Assembly (NCBI RefSeq): GCF_029626235.1
Contig: NZ_JARUBO010000005.1
Location: 2,822,501-2,886,500, forward strand
Origin: Micromonospora sp. WMMD1120
GTDB lineage: Bacteria > Actinomycetota > Actinomycetes > Mycobacteriales > Micromonosporaceae
Direction of reading: 5' to 3'
DNA: 64,000 nt
Part shown: positions 8,424 through 16,214 of the stretch, in pieces
How positions within the stretch are numbered: the stretch's first letter is position 1
Layout: every line of letters begins with the position of its first letter
Position numbers and translations under genes: made by a program
The notes under the pieces: model-generated
Database searches by the model: none
The model's input: only the letters and a program-made list of their open reading frames with translations
What the model was told of the DNA's origin: nothing

Positions 8424-8786
8424 TCAGTGGTTGTGCTCGGCCAGCTGCTTGCGGACGTCGTCCATGTCCAGCGCCTCGACCTGCTCGATCAGGTTCTCCA
8501 GCGCGGACTCGGGCAGGGCCCCCGGCTGGGCGAAGACGATCACGCCGTCGCGGATCGCCATGATCGTCGGGATCGAGCGGATGTCGAACTTGGCGCCCAG
8601 CTCCTGCTGCGCCTCCGTGTCGACCTTGCCGAAGACGATGTTCGGGTGCTTCTCCGAGGACCGCTCGTAGACCGGGGCGAACCGCTTGCACGGACCACAC
8701 CAGTCGGCCCAGAAGTCGACCAGGACGATGCCGTCGTTGCCGGTCACCTCGTCGAAGTTCGCCGAGGTCAGCTCAACGGTTGCCAT
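8424..8786 (-). CDS. trxA: Thioredoxin
   Basis: A 120-residue classical thioredoxin: active site WADWCGPC with Cys30 and Cys33, and the cis-proline loop SIPT at Pro73. It reduces protein disulfides in the cytoplasm, using electrons from thioredoxin reductase (not in this window). It is monocistronic, 158 bp from the next gene on its strand, and has a 0.56-kb upstream region with palindromes (see 8938 and 9136). Confidence 0.95.
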   Translation of the reverse strand: MATVELTSANFDEVTGNDGIVLVDFWADWCGPCKRFAPVYERSSEKHPNIVFGKVDTEAQQELGAKFDIRSIPTIMAIRDGVIVFAQPGALPESALENLIEQVEALDMDDVRKQLAEHNH

Positions 8787-8937
8787 TGCACTCTCCGATC
8801 ACCGCGGTTTACCTACGTCCCGTAGAACCAGGGCTGACCGTATCGAATTCCCGGGTGCCGGGTCACGAAACGTGCGACGGGCCGTCCGGGGGTTACCACC
8901 ACCATCGATGAACGTCGGTACATGGTTGGCGTGCGGA

Positions 8938-8962
8938 ACGCAAGTGCATGACGCACTTGCGT
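8938..8962. promoter_or_regulatory. Perfect 10-bp inverted repeat, possible operator
   Basis: ACGCAAGTGC (8938-8947) and GCACTTGCGT (8953-8962) are perfect reverse complements around ATGAC. It lies 152 bp upstream of trxA. No T-run follows, so an operator seems likelier than a terminator. The bound regulator is unknown. Confidence 0.45.
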
Positions 8963-9135
8963 GACCTGCGGTAATGGGAGCGTTTCCAGGGAGATCGCGG
9001 CGGTTGAGCTATACGAATCAGTAACTTGCCCCTTGACAAGGAGGTATCGGGCCTGCGGAGATCGCTGATCAACCTCGGCTCCGTCACGGAGAGTATTGTT
9101 ACGAAAAGATAAATGTGACGCCGATCTCTGTTGAA

Positions 9136-9151
9136 CCTACGCCGGCGTAGG
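9136..9151. promoter_or_regulatory. 16-bp perfect palindrome, possible operator
   Basis: CCTACGCCGGCGTAGG reads identically on both strands. It lies about 200 bp upstream of the MaoC gene in the long intergenic region 8787-9347, which otherwise contains no supported gene. An AT-rich stretch (9094-9116) nearby could be promoter DNA. Confidence 0.4.
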
Positions 9152-9347
9152 GCAGAATTCCTCACATCAGAGCGTGGGCGGCGGGTGCCGGGGAGGGCCC
9201 CGCCGCTCATTGCGTCTCCCCCCGGTTGGACGTCCCGCGCGGGCGGTCGGTGTGACATTTCCGCCCCCCTCGCGCCCCGCCGGGCACCTTAACCACCGGT
9301 AAGGCATGCTGTCCCGAACTCCATCGCCGCCCGTCGAAGGGACCAGG

Positions 9348-9863
9348 ATGCAGTTCGGTCGCTACTACGAGGAGTTCGAGGTCGGCGCGGTCTACCGGCA
9401 CTGGCCGGGCAAGACCGTCACCGAGTACGACGACCACCTCTTCTGCCTGCTCACCATGAACCACCACCCGCTGCACCTGGACGCCCACTACGCGGAGACG
9501 GCCAGTCAGTTCGGGCGCAACGTCGTCGTCGGCAACTACATCTACTCGCTGCTGCTCGGCATGTCGGTGCCGGACGTCAGCGGCAAGGCGATCGCCAACC
9601 TGGAGGTCGAGTCGCTGCGCCACGTCGCGCCGACCTTCCACGGCGACACCATCTACGGCGAGACCACGGTGCTGGACAAGCGCGAGTCCGGCTCGAAACC
9701 CGACCGGGGCGTGGTGTCGGTGGAGACCCGCGGCTACAACCAGGACGGCACCATGGTCTGCGTCTTCCGCCGCCGGGTCATGGTGCCCAAGCGGGAGTAC
9801 GCGGCCGCCGCCGCGCCCGACGGAGTGGATCCGGAGCGGCCCAGCTTCCCCGAGCCGCGCTGA
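9348..9863 (+). CDS. MaoC-family dehydratase
   Basis: A 171-residue hot-dog-fold protein of the MaoC/(R)-hydratase group, acting on acyl-CoA thioesters. The substrate loop is LLTMNHHPLHLDAHYAE; His43 aligns with the catalytic His, but the residue five before it is Asn38 where (R)-hydratases have Asp. The downstream motif VVGNYIYSLLLGMSV is typical of the mesaconyl-CoA-hydratase-like branch. Start: ATG 9348 after GAAGGGACCAGG; an upstream in-frame start at 9306 is less likely. It stands alone, with a strong hairpin downstream. Confidence 0.85.
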   Translation: MQFGRYYEEFEVGAVYRHWPGKTVTEYDDHLFCLLTMNHHPLHLDAHYAETASQFGRNVVVGNYIYSLLLGMSVPDVSGKAIANLEVESLRHVAPTFHGDTIYGETTVLDKRESGSKPDRGVVSVETRGYNQDGTMVCVFRRRVMVPKREYAAAAAPDGVDPERPSFPEPR

Positions 9864-9901
9864 GCCTCGCGGCGGGGCGGCCGACCCGTCGCCGGACCTC
9901 G

Positions 9902-9937
9902 GGCCCCTTCCCGGCCGTCTGGCGGGGAAGGGGCCCT
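9902..9937 (+). terminator. Strong hairpin downstream of the MaoC gene
   Basis: GGGCCCCTTCCC (9902-9913) pairs perfectly with GGGAAGGGGCCC (9926-9937) over 12 bp, followed by TGTT. Confidence 0.7.
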
Positions 9938-9977
9938 GTTCCGGTTTGCCGGGCATATGCTGACGCCGGAGGTCCCG

Positions 9978-10493
9978 ATGAGCCACTCCGTCGCCGGAGA
10001 GCCGCCCTCTGCCGGCCGTCGAGCCGCACCCTCGACCACCGCTGTCTACTCCGCAGCCGAGTGGGATCTGCTCACCAGCCTGCCCGGCCGGGTGCTCGTG
10101 GCCGCCGCCGCTCCCGCCTCCGGCCAGCCCACTCGGGGGGTCGAGGCGGGCCTCGCCGGCCTGGACGCGGTGGCCGCCGGCCGGGCCTTCGACAGCGACC
10201 TGGTCCGCGCCGTGGTCGCCGCGATCTATGCCCGGCACGACGGGACCCCGCAGCCCACCGCGCGCCTCACCGACCTGGTGGACCTGCTGGCCGCCTGTCG
10301 AGCGGCGAGCCGGGTGCTGCGGCGGCGGGCCGACCCCGCCGACTCGGCCGCGTACCGCCAGTGGGTGCAGTCGGTCGCGGCCCGGGTCCGCCGCGCGGTG
10401 CCCGACGCCCACGGGCGCCGGGCGGACCAGCCGGCCAGCCCGGCGGACCGGCGCTTCCTGGACCGGCTCGGCGCCGCCCTTGGCCTGGGCTGA
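9978..10493 (+). CDS. Conserved hypothetical protein
   Basis: A 171-residue Ala/Arg-rich soluble protein beginning MSHSVAGEPPS. ATG 9978 is preceded by GGAGG. The first 35 residues are low complexity; from about residue 30 (VYSAAEWDLLTSLPGRVLVAA) it looks like a helical globular domain. No motif is recognised. It ends 46 bp before the RNA methyltransferase start and may be cotranscribed with it. Confidence 0.6.
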   Translation: MSHSVAGEPPSAGRRAAPSTTAVYSAAEWDLLTSLPGRVLVAAAAPASGQPTRGVEAGLAGLDAVAAGRAFDSDLVRAVVAAIYARHDGTPQPTARLTDLVDLLAACRAASRVLRRRADPADSAAYRQWVQSVAARVRRAVPDAHGRRADQPASPADRRFLDRLGAALGLG

Positions 10494-10539
10494 CCGGGGT
10501 GGTCCTCGTGCCGGGCGCGGCAGTGGCCCGTACCCTCTG

Positions 10540-11169
10540 ATGACCGTGACCGACGACCAGCTTGAGGTGGGCGTGGGCCCCTGGCCGGGGGACCCGCCGG
10601 ACGACAGTCGCTACGACCCGCGGTTGCTGGCGGAGGGGGACCGGCGCAACGTCGTCGACCGCTACCGCTACTGGCGGCACGAGGCGATCGTCGCCGACCT
10701 GGACCGGCACCGGCACGGCTTCCACGTCGCCATCGAGAACTGGCAGCACGACTTCAACATCGGCACCGTGGTGCGCAACGCCAACGCGTTCAACGCCGCC
10801 GAGGTGCACATCGTCGGCCGGCGGCGGTGGAACCGGCGGGGCGCGATGGTGACCGATCGCTACCAGCACGTCCGGCACCACGAGACGATCGAGGAGTTCG
10901 TCGGGTGGGCGGCCCGGCGGCGACTGCCGATCGTCGGCATCGACAACCTGCCCGGGTCCCGGCCGTTGGAGACGGGTGTCCTGCCCCGGGAGTGCGTGCT
11001 GCTCTTCGGCCAGGAGGGGCCGGGCCTCTCCGCGCCGGCCCGCGCCGCGTGCGACCAGCTCTACTCCATCGCCCAGTACGGCTCGACGAGGTCGATCAAC
11101 GCGGGTGTGGCCAGCGGTATCGCGATGCACGCCTGGATCCGCGCGCACGCCGGCGCGCCACCGGACTGA
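10540..11169 (+). CDS. TrmH/SpoU-family RNA methyltransferase
   Basis: A 209-residue SPOUT-class methyltransferase, predicted to use S-adenosylmethionine for 2'-O-methylation of tRNA or rRNA. Motif 1 is FNIGTVVRNANAFNA, motif 2 LFGQEGPGLS, and motif 3 SIAQYGSTRSINAGVASGIA, which contributes to the trefoil knot. It lacks the N-terminal L30e-like domain of larger family members. The exact nucleotide target cannot be read from sequence. The start is ATG 10540. Confidence 0.88.
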   Translation: MTVTDDQLEVGVGPWPGDPPDDSRYDPRLLAEGDRRNVVDRYRYWRHEAIVADLDRHRHGFHVAIENWQHDFNIGTVVRNANAFNAAEVHIVGRRRWNRRGAMVTDRYQHVRHHETIEEFVGWAARRRLPIVGIDNLPGSRPLETGVLPRECVLLFGQEGPGLSAPARAACDQLYSIAQYGSTRSINAGVASGIAMHAWIRAHAGAPPD

Positions 11170-11236
11170 CCGCGCTCGGGCACCGAATCGGACGCTCGGG
11201 CTTGACGTGTCGTCGGTGTGGCGAGACGGTGGGGAT

Positions 11237-11926
11237 GTGAGTGTCGCGGTGAGTTGTCCGAGATGCGGGGGCCCGGTCCGGGCGCCGGATCTGATGAACA
11301 CCGACTCGCGGTGCGTGCGCTGTGGCCCCGTCCCGCCACTGCACGTGCCCGAGCACATCGGAGCGGACATCGTGGCGAGCGTGGTGGAGCGGATCACCGC
11401 GACCGCGGACCCACCGGTGACGCCGCTGTGGTGCCCCTGGCCGCTGCCACCCGGATGGACACTCACCGGCGTGGCGTACGCGGGCGACGACCGGACCGGG
11501 GTGCGGGCGACGGTGGTGGCCTGCGCGGGCCCGGCGCCGCTCGGCGGCGGACCGGCCGATCTGGTCTTCGTGGCCGAGGAGCCCGGCGTGGGCCTGGGCA
11601 CCCGCCTCGCCGGGCTGGCCGGTCCGGACCCGGGGCCGGAGTTGGCCGACGCGCTCACCGACCCCGGGCCCGGTCACCCGAACCACGTCGGCCAGGCCCG
11701 GATCAAGGTCGGCGGCCATCCCACTCCACTGTGGTTGGTGAATTCTCCGACGGATCGAAGCGCGTACGCCGGCGAGGCTCGGGGAATGTGGCTCCATGCG
11801 ATAGCCTGGCCGGCGAGTGCGGGTCACCTGCTCGCGGAAGACGTCGTGTTGCACGACCTGACCGAGTGGACTCCACCCGAGCTCGTGTACGGCGCACCGT
11901 CCCCGTATCTACCCGGGAGGGCTTGA
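11237..11926 (+). CDS. DUF6758-family protein with N-terminal zinc-ribbon-like motif
   Basis: A 229-residue actinobacterial protein. The N-terminus SCPRCGGPVRAP and SRCVRCG give two CxxC pairs, suggesting a small metal ribbon. The core has PLWCPWPLPPGWTLTGVAYA and EARGMWLHAIAWPASAG, conserved in the DUF6758 family. GTG 11237 is the favoured start, since the CxxC motif follows directly; in-frame codons upstream run through the methyltransferase 3' end. The function is unknown. Confidence 0.75.
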   Translation: MSVAVSCPRCGGPVRAPDLMNTDSRCVRCGPVPPLHVPEHIGADIVASVVERITATADPPVTPLWCPWPLPPGWTLTGVAYAGDDRTGVRATVVACAGPAPLGGGPADLVFVAEEPGVGLGTRLAGLAGPDPGPELADALTDPGPGHPNHVGQARIKVGGHPTPLWLVNSPTDRSAYAGEARGMWLHAIAWPASAGHLLAEDVVLHDLTEWTPPELVYGAPSPYLPGRA

Positions 11927-12042
11927 CAACCCGCCCGGATTGACGGAGAACGGACGCAGATATTCACTGTACGACACCACACTGATACTCTGGGTGCCGC
12001 TGCGGTAATGGGACCCGGCGCCGCGCGAGAGGATGGCCCGCC

Positions 12043-12201
12043 ATGGTCAAGAAGGTCCTCACCTGGGCCGGAATCGCATTCTTGATCTTCTTCGTCGCCT
12101 ACCGGCCAAACTCGGCGGCGGATGTGTTCAAGTCGCTCGGCGGCGGGATCATGGATATCGCCCAGGGCTTCGGCGATTTCTTCACCAGCCTCGTCGCCTA
12201 G
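12043..12201 (+). CDS. Small membrane protein, 52 residues
   Basis: Encodes MVKKVLTWAGIAFLIFFVAY followed by an amphipathic tail ending DFFTSLVA. One membrane helix spans residues 5-20 behind a Lys-Lys anchor. ATG 12043 has the purine-rich GAGAGGATGG about 13 bases upstream. It ends seven bases before the PH-domain gene, so the two are probably cotranscribed. Small proteins of this type upstream of membrane PH-domain genes are common in the family, but the role is unknown. Confidence 0.7.
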   Translation: MVKKVLTWAGIAFLIFFVAYRPNSAADVFKSLGGGIMDIAQGFGDFFTSLVA

Positions 12202-12207
12202 CCGCCG

Positions 12208-13083
12208 ATGGGTAGCCCCTCCGGTCCACCCTTCGACCCGGACGACCCCGACCGGGAACGCCGCGAGCGCGACACCGAGCCGATCCCGCGGATCGGGCCC
12301 GACGACGGTCCGGGCTACGGTTCCGGCGCCGGCCTCTCCGACGGTCCGTCCCTTTCGGACGACGTCGGCTACGGCGACGGGCCCGGCTACGCCGGTCAGG
12401 GGAGTTCGGGTCGAGCGTGGATCCGTGATCCGGAGGGCGGTTACCAGCCGCCGCAGATCTCCGAGGACGAGCTGGCCGGGCTGCGCGCCGACGCGACCGG
12501 CTCGGCGCCTCGGCGGGTGCTGCCGCTGGAGGACGAGCCCAGTTCGCTGGTCGCCCGCTACCTCTTCCCCACCGAGCGCTACCGGGGTGAGTGGAAGCGG
12601 CACTGGATCCACCTCACCACCCCACTGTTGATCGGCATCGCCGCGACCTTCGTGCTCGGCTACCTCTCCGGCTTCCTCGCCGGGCAGAACGTCGGGGCGT
12701 TGACCACCATCGCCGTGCTGCTCTGGTTCGCCGTGATGGGCTGGGTGGCGTGGAAGGTGGCGGACTGGTGGTATGACCGGTTCATCCTGACCAACAAGCG
12801 GGTCATGGTGGTCAACGGCATCATCACCCGCCGGGTCGCCATGATGCCGCTCGTCCGGGTGACCGACATGAAGTACGAGCAGACTCCGACCGGGCGGGCG
12901 CTCAACTACGGCACCTTCGTGCTGGAGTCCGCCGGTCAGGAGCAGGCGCTCCGCGAGATCAAGAACCTGCCCAACCCGAACGAGCTCTACCTGCGTGTGG
13001 TCGAGGAGATGTACGAGCCGCAGGCGGTCGAGGCGCGGCTCGGCAAGGAGGCCGACGAGGCCAAGGCCGACGACGGGGCGTGA
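12208..13083 (+). CDS. Bacterial PH-domain (bPH2) membrane protein
   Basis: A 291-residue protein. Residues 1-85 are a disordered Gly/Asp/Pro-rich cytoplasmic region; two membrane helices follow (near LLIGIAATFVLGYLSGFLAG and IAVLLWFAVMGWVAWKVA). The C-terminal half is a YdbT-type bacterial PH domain (RFILTNKRVMVVNGIITRR, MMPLVRVTDMKYEQ). Such domains are linked to envelope stress and membrane organisation, but the substrate is unknown. It directly follows the 52-residue membrane protein. Confidence 0.8.
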   Translation: MGSPSGPPFDPDDPDRERRERDTEPIPRIGPDDGPGYGSGAGLSDGPSLSDDVGYGDGPGYAGQGSSGRAWIRDPEGGYQPPQISEDELAGLRADATGSAPRRVLPLEDEPSSLVARYLFPTERYRGEWKRHWIHLTTPLLIGIAATFVLGYLSGFLAGQNVGALTTIAVLLWFAVMGWVAWKVADWWYDRFILTNKRVMVVNGIITRRVAMMPLVRVTDMKYEQTPTGRALNYGTFVLESAGQEQALREIKNLPNPNELYLRVVEEMYEPQAVEARLGKEADEAKADDGA

Positions 13084-13186
13084 AGGTTTTCGACCGAACA
13101 TCGGAGCAAGTGCGCACCTTTCGTCATGGACCCGAACGCCTCTGACGTGGCACTCTGCCAGGACGGCTGGTGCGGGGAGGTGGGCG

Positions 13187-13999
13187 GTGGCGAGCAGGGA
13201 CTCGTTGGAGGAGCAGTTCCGCGAGTTCGTCGCGGCCCGCTCCGCCGCGCTCCTGCGCACCGCCTATCTGCTCACCGGCGACTGGGCCACGGCCGAGGAT
13301 CTGCTCCAGACCGCGTTGACCAAGACCTACCTCGCCTGGAAGCGGCTCGGGGGGATCGAGGCGGTCGAGCCGTACGCCCGGCGGGTGATGGTCAACACAT
13401 CGACCAGCTGGTGGCGTCGGCGTTGGCACGGCGAGCGTCCGACCGAGGTGCTGCCCGAGCGGGCCGGCGTCGACGAGATCGAGCAGCAGCTCGACCGTGA
13501 CCTGCTGTGGCGGCACCTTCGGGAGCTGCCCAACCGGCAGCGGGCGGTGCTGGTGCTGCGCTACTACGAGGACATGTCCGAGGCACAGACCGCCGCGATG
13601 CTGGACATCTCACCCGGCACCGTCAAGAGCCAGACCTCCCGGGCGCTGGCCACGCTGCGCCGGCGGATGGGCGCGGACGCGGCGAGCCTCGCCAGCAGCG
13701 GGTCGGCCGCATCCGCCGCCCTCGATCGGAGCCCTCGCGCCGGGCAGTCGGGCGGTCGGTCCGTACCCCGCCCAGCAGCGCCAGGCGCGGCGGCGCTGCG
13801 CGGCACCGCGCGGCGGGAGACGGCGCTGCGTGACGCCGCGCGGCGGGAGACGGCGCTGCGTGACGCCGCGCGGCGGGAGACGGCGCTGCGTGACGCCGCG
13901 CCGGGCGAGGCCGCCCCGCGTCCGATCAGCCCGCAGGCCGTGCTGCCCCCCGCCCCGGCGGCCGTGCCCGTCGGCACGAGCGCCGGGGAGCCGCAGTGA
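13187..13999 (+). CDS. SigE-type RNA polymerase sigma-70 family protein with repeat tail
   Basis: A 270-residue ECF-like sigma factor. Region 2 lies within residues about 8-75 (LLRTAYLLTGDWATAEDLLQ), the actinobacterial SigE-group motif NTSTSWWRRRW follows, and region 4 lies at about 110-165 (ELPNRQRAVLVLRYYEDMSE, TVKSQTSRALATLR). The C-terminal extension (about residues 170-270) is unusual: low complexity, containing a tandem 10-residue repeat ALRDAARRET. GTG 13187 follows GGGGAGG with 6-base spacing. Its stop overlaps the next start (GTGA), coupling it to a membrane protein that may be its regulator. Confidence 0.85.
   Translation: MASRDSLEEQFREFVAARSAALLRTAYLLTGDWATAEDLLQTALTKTYLAWKRLGGIEAVEPYARRVMVNTSTSWWRRRWHGERPTEVLPERAGVDEIEQQLDRDLLWRHLRELPNRQRAVLVLRYYEDMSEAQTAAMLDISPGTVKSQTSRALATLRRRMGADAASLASSGSAASAALDRSPRAGQSGGRSVPRPAAPGAAALRGTARRETALRDAARRETALRDAARRETALRDAAPGEAAPRPISPQAVLPPAPAAVPVGTSAGEPQ
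13791..13900 (+). repeat. 30-bp tandem repeat inside the sigma-factor gene
   Basis: About 3.7 units: a variant unit at 13791-13820, perfect units at 13821-13850 and 13851-13880, and 20 bases of another at 13881-13900. Each unit keeps the frame and encodes ALRDAARRET. Near-perfect DNA identity suggests recent slippage or unequal crossing-over. Confidence 0.9.
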
Positions 14000-15258
14000 G
14001 CCGGTTTCCCGGCCGGCCTGACAACCTGACGGACGGTCCGCAGCGTTCCTCTCAGGTGCGGCCTGACGAGCTGGAAGACGCGGTGCGGGAGACTCTCTCG
14101 CGCCAGGTCGCCCTCACCCGTCCGCTGCGCGTCGACCCCGCGGGTCAGGCCATCCGCCGCGCCAACCGGATCCGCCGCCGACGCACCGCCGCCGGCCTCG
14201 CCCTCGCCGCGGTGAGCACCGTGCTGCTCAGCGCCGGCATGGTCCAGCTCGGTGCGGGCGCCGGCCGGGAGGGCCCACCCATCCTGGTGATCGGAGACCC
14301 GGACCCGGCCAACCGGCCCAACCCGACGACCAGCATCTCCGGCCCGGCCCTCCCGTCCCCGACGGCGACTGTCGCGGTCATGAGCCAGACACTGGTCAGC
14401 GCCGACGGGCGCCGACTGGAGCTGCCCGACGTCGGGCCGGCCGAACACGTCCAGCCGCTCTCCGACAACGGCGGTTGGCTGGTGGTCAGCACGCCGAGCA
14501 CCGCCGGGCGCACCCTCTGGGTGGTGCAACGCGACGGTCTGGTGCAGGCGCTGCTGGCCGGGGCCGGCGCGATCGTCCTGGCCCCGGACAGCCGCCAGGT
14601 CGCCTGGCGGGACGGCAAGGACCTGCTGGTGGCGGGAGTGGTCGGCAACCAACTCATCGGGGCGGCCCGGACCCCGGCGCCCCCGACGGCCGAACCCGTC
14701 CGGTTCGTCGGCGACAGCGTGCTGGTCCGGCTCGACCCGTCCGCCGCCGGTCACACCCTCTGGCGACCCAGCGCGGGACAGTTGCCGGGGGCCCTCGACG
14801 AGAAGACCCTGAACGTCTACGGGCCGCTGCCGGACGGGCGGCTGGTCGGTCAGATCACCACCGACCGCCCGGGTAGGACATGCCTGGCCGTGCTCGACCC
14901 GGCGCGCCAACTCAGCCCGGTCCGCACGGGCTGCGGCCTGGAGCTGAGCCGGGACGGCGTCGGCGCGGTCTCCGCCGACGGGCGGTGGCTGTTGGTGAAC
15001 GGCACGACCGGCAAGGTGAGCAGGTCCCTCCTCGTCGACCTGAAACGGCTCGGACCGGACGCGACGGCGGTGGCGGCCGGCCCGGCGATGACCGGAACGA
15101 TCATCTGGAGCAACCCGGCCAGCGCCTCCTACCTCGACGGCGCCGGCGAGCTGGTTCGGCTCGACGTCTCGGCGGCGCGCGCCGGTAGGCCGGCCAGCCC
15201 CGATCCGGTGCCGGGTCTGCCCGCCGGAGATCGCCCGGTCCTGGTCCGGGGCTTCTGA
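13996..15258 (+). CDS. Membrane-anchored beta-propeller-like protein, sigma-factor partner
   Basis: A 420-residue protein with a cytoplasmic N-terminus (residues 1-63; VRPDELEDAVRETLSRQVAL looks helical), one membrane helix at 64-84, and a large extracytoplasmic domain with repeated strand motifs (VVSTPSTAGRTLWVV, LVRLDPSAAGHTLWR) suggesting a TolB/WD-like propeller. The start GTG overlaps the sigma-factor stop. Position and topology suggest an anti-sigma or sensor role, but no zinc anti-sigma motif is present, so this is inference. Confidence 0.65.
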   Translation: MSRFPGRPDNLTDGPQRSSQVRPDELEDAVRETLSRQVALTRPLRVDPAGQAIRRANRIRRRRTAAGLALAAVSTVLLSAGMVQLGAGAGREGPPILVIGDPDPANRPNPTTSISGPALPSPTATVAVMSQTLVSADGRRLELPDVGPAEHVQPLSDNGGWLVVSTPSTAGRTLWVVQRDGLVQALLAGAGAIVLAPDSRQVAWRDGKDLLVAGVVGNQLIGAARTPAPPTAEPVRFVGDSVLVRLDPSAAGHTLWRPSAGQLPGALDEKTLNVYGPLPDGRLVGQITTDRPGRTCLAVLDPARQLSPVRTGCGLELSRDGVGAVSADGRWLLVNGTTGKVSRSLLVDLKRLGPDATAVAAGPAMTGTIIWSNPASASYLDGAGELVRLDVSAARAGRPASPDPVPGLPAGDRPVLVRGF

Positions 15259-15300
15259 CCGGCGAAACACTCTCGGGGTTTTCTCGGTAGCGTCGGGCGG

Positions 15301-16173
15301 GTGACCTCGTGTACCGGCCCCGCCCCCCGCATCGACCTGCACGCCCACTCGACGGCGAGCGACGGCACGTTGACCCCGGCCGAGCTGGTCGGCGCGGCCT
15401 CGCACGCCGGGCTGGACGTGCTGGCGATCACCGACCACGACACCACCGCCGGCTGGGCGCCCGCCGTGCGCGCGCTGCCGCCGGGCCTGCGTCTGGTACG
15501 CGGTGCGGAGCTGTCGTGTCGCTGGTCCGGCGCGCAGCCGGCGATGCCGCTGCACCTGCTGGCGTACCTGTTCGATCCGGACCACCCGGAGCTGTTGACC
15601 GAGCTGGCCCGGGTACGGGCCGCGCGGGAGGAGCGCGGCGAACGGATGGTGGCCCTGCTCCGCGCCGACGGCATCGACGTGAGCTGGTCGGGCATCCTGG
15701 CCGGCGCGGGTGGTGGCACCGTCGGGCGGCCGCACATCGCCCAGGCGCTCATCCAGGCCGGCCTGGTCGCCACCACCCGCGAGGCGTTCGGGCCGGACTG
15801 GCTCGGTGAGCGGTACCGGCTGCCCAAGGAGGACATCGACGTGTTCCGGGCGGTCCGGCTGGTCCGGGCTGCCGGCGGCGTCCCGGTCTTCGCGCATCCC
15901 CGGGCCACCCGACGCGGCCGGGTGGTGCCCGACGAGGTGATCGCCGAGCTGGCCGCTGCCGGGCTGGCCGGGCTGGAAGCCGACCACGAGGACCACAGCC
16001 CGGCCGAGCGGGAGCACGTCCGCGCGCTCGCCGCCGAGCTGGGCCTCTTCGTCACCGGCTCGTCGGACTTCCACGGCACGCACAAGACCGTTCGGCTCGG
16101 GGCGTTCGGCACCAGCGTCGAGGCGTACGAGCGCATCGTCGCCGCCGGGGTGACCGAGGTCGCTTCGGGCTGA
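15301..16173 (+). CDS. PHP-domain phosphoesterase (TrpH/RNase AM-like)
   Basis: A 290-residue PHP metallophosphoesterase. Metal ligands include His14 and His16 in DLHAHSTASDGTLTP, ITDHDTTAGW, the GAELSC glutamate, VFAHPRAT and the C-terminal SSDFHG. The family includes E. coli RNase AM (YciV), which trims 5' ends of RNA, and 3',5'-nucleotide bisphosphate phosphatases; which activity applies here is not decided. GTG 15301 starts the conserved region after a 42-bp gap from the previous gene. Confidence 0.87.
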   Translation: MTSCTGPAPRIDLHAHSTASDGTLTPAELVGAASHAGLDVLAITDHDTTAGWAPAVRALPPGLRLVRGAELSCRWSGAQPAMPLHLLAYLFDPDHPELLTELARVRAAREERGERMVALLRADGIDVSWSGILAGAGGGTVGRPHIAQALIQAGLVATTREAFGPDWLGERYRLPKEDIDVFRAVRLVRAAGGVPVFAHPRATRRGRVVPDEVIAELAAAGLAGLEADHEDHSPAEREHVRALAAELGLFVTGSSDFHGTHKTVRLGAFGTSVEAYERIVAAGVTEVASG

Positions 16174-16214
16174 TCCGCGTATTTCGCCCCCTCGGGCGCG
16201 GCTAGGTTGATCAC

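Noticed and set aside
8893..9258. 121-codon minus-strand open frame in the trxA-MaoC spacer
   Set aside because: Arg-rich without any fold-like pattern and no ribosome binding site; spans palindromes that look regulatory.
13564..16083. 839-codon open frame on the minus strand
   Set aside because: Antisense shadow of the sigma factor, its partner and the PHP gene, all of which have clear family motifs; the product is Arg/Gly-rich nonsense.
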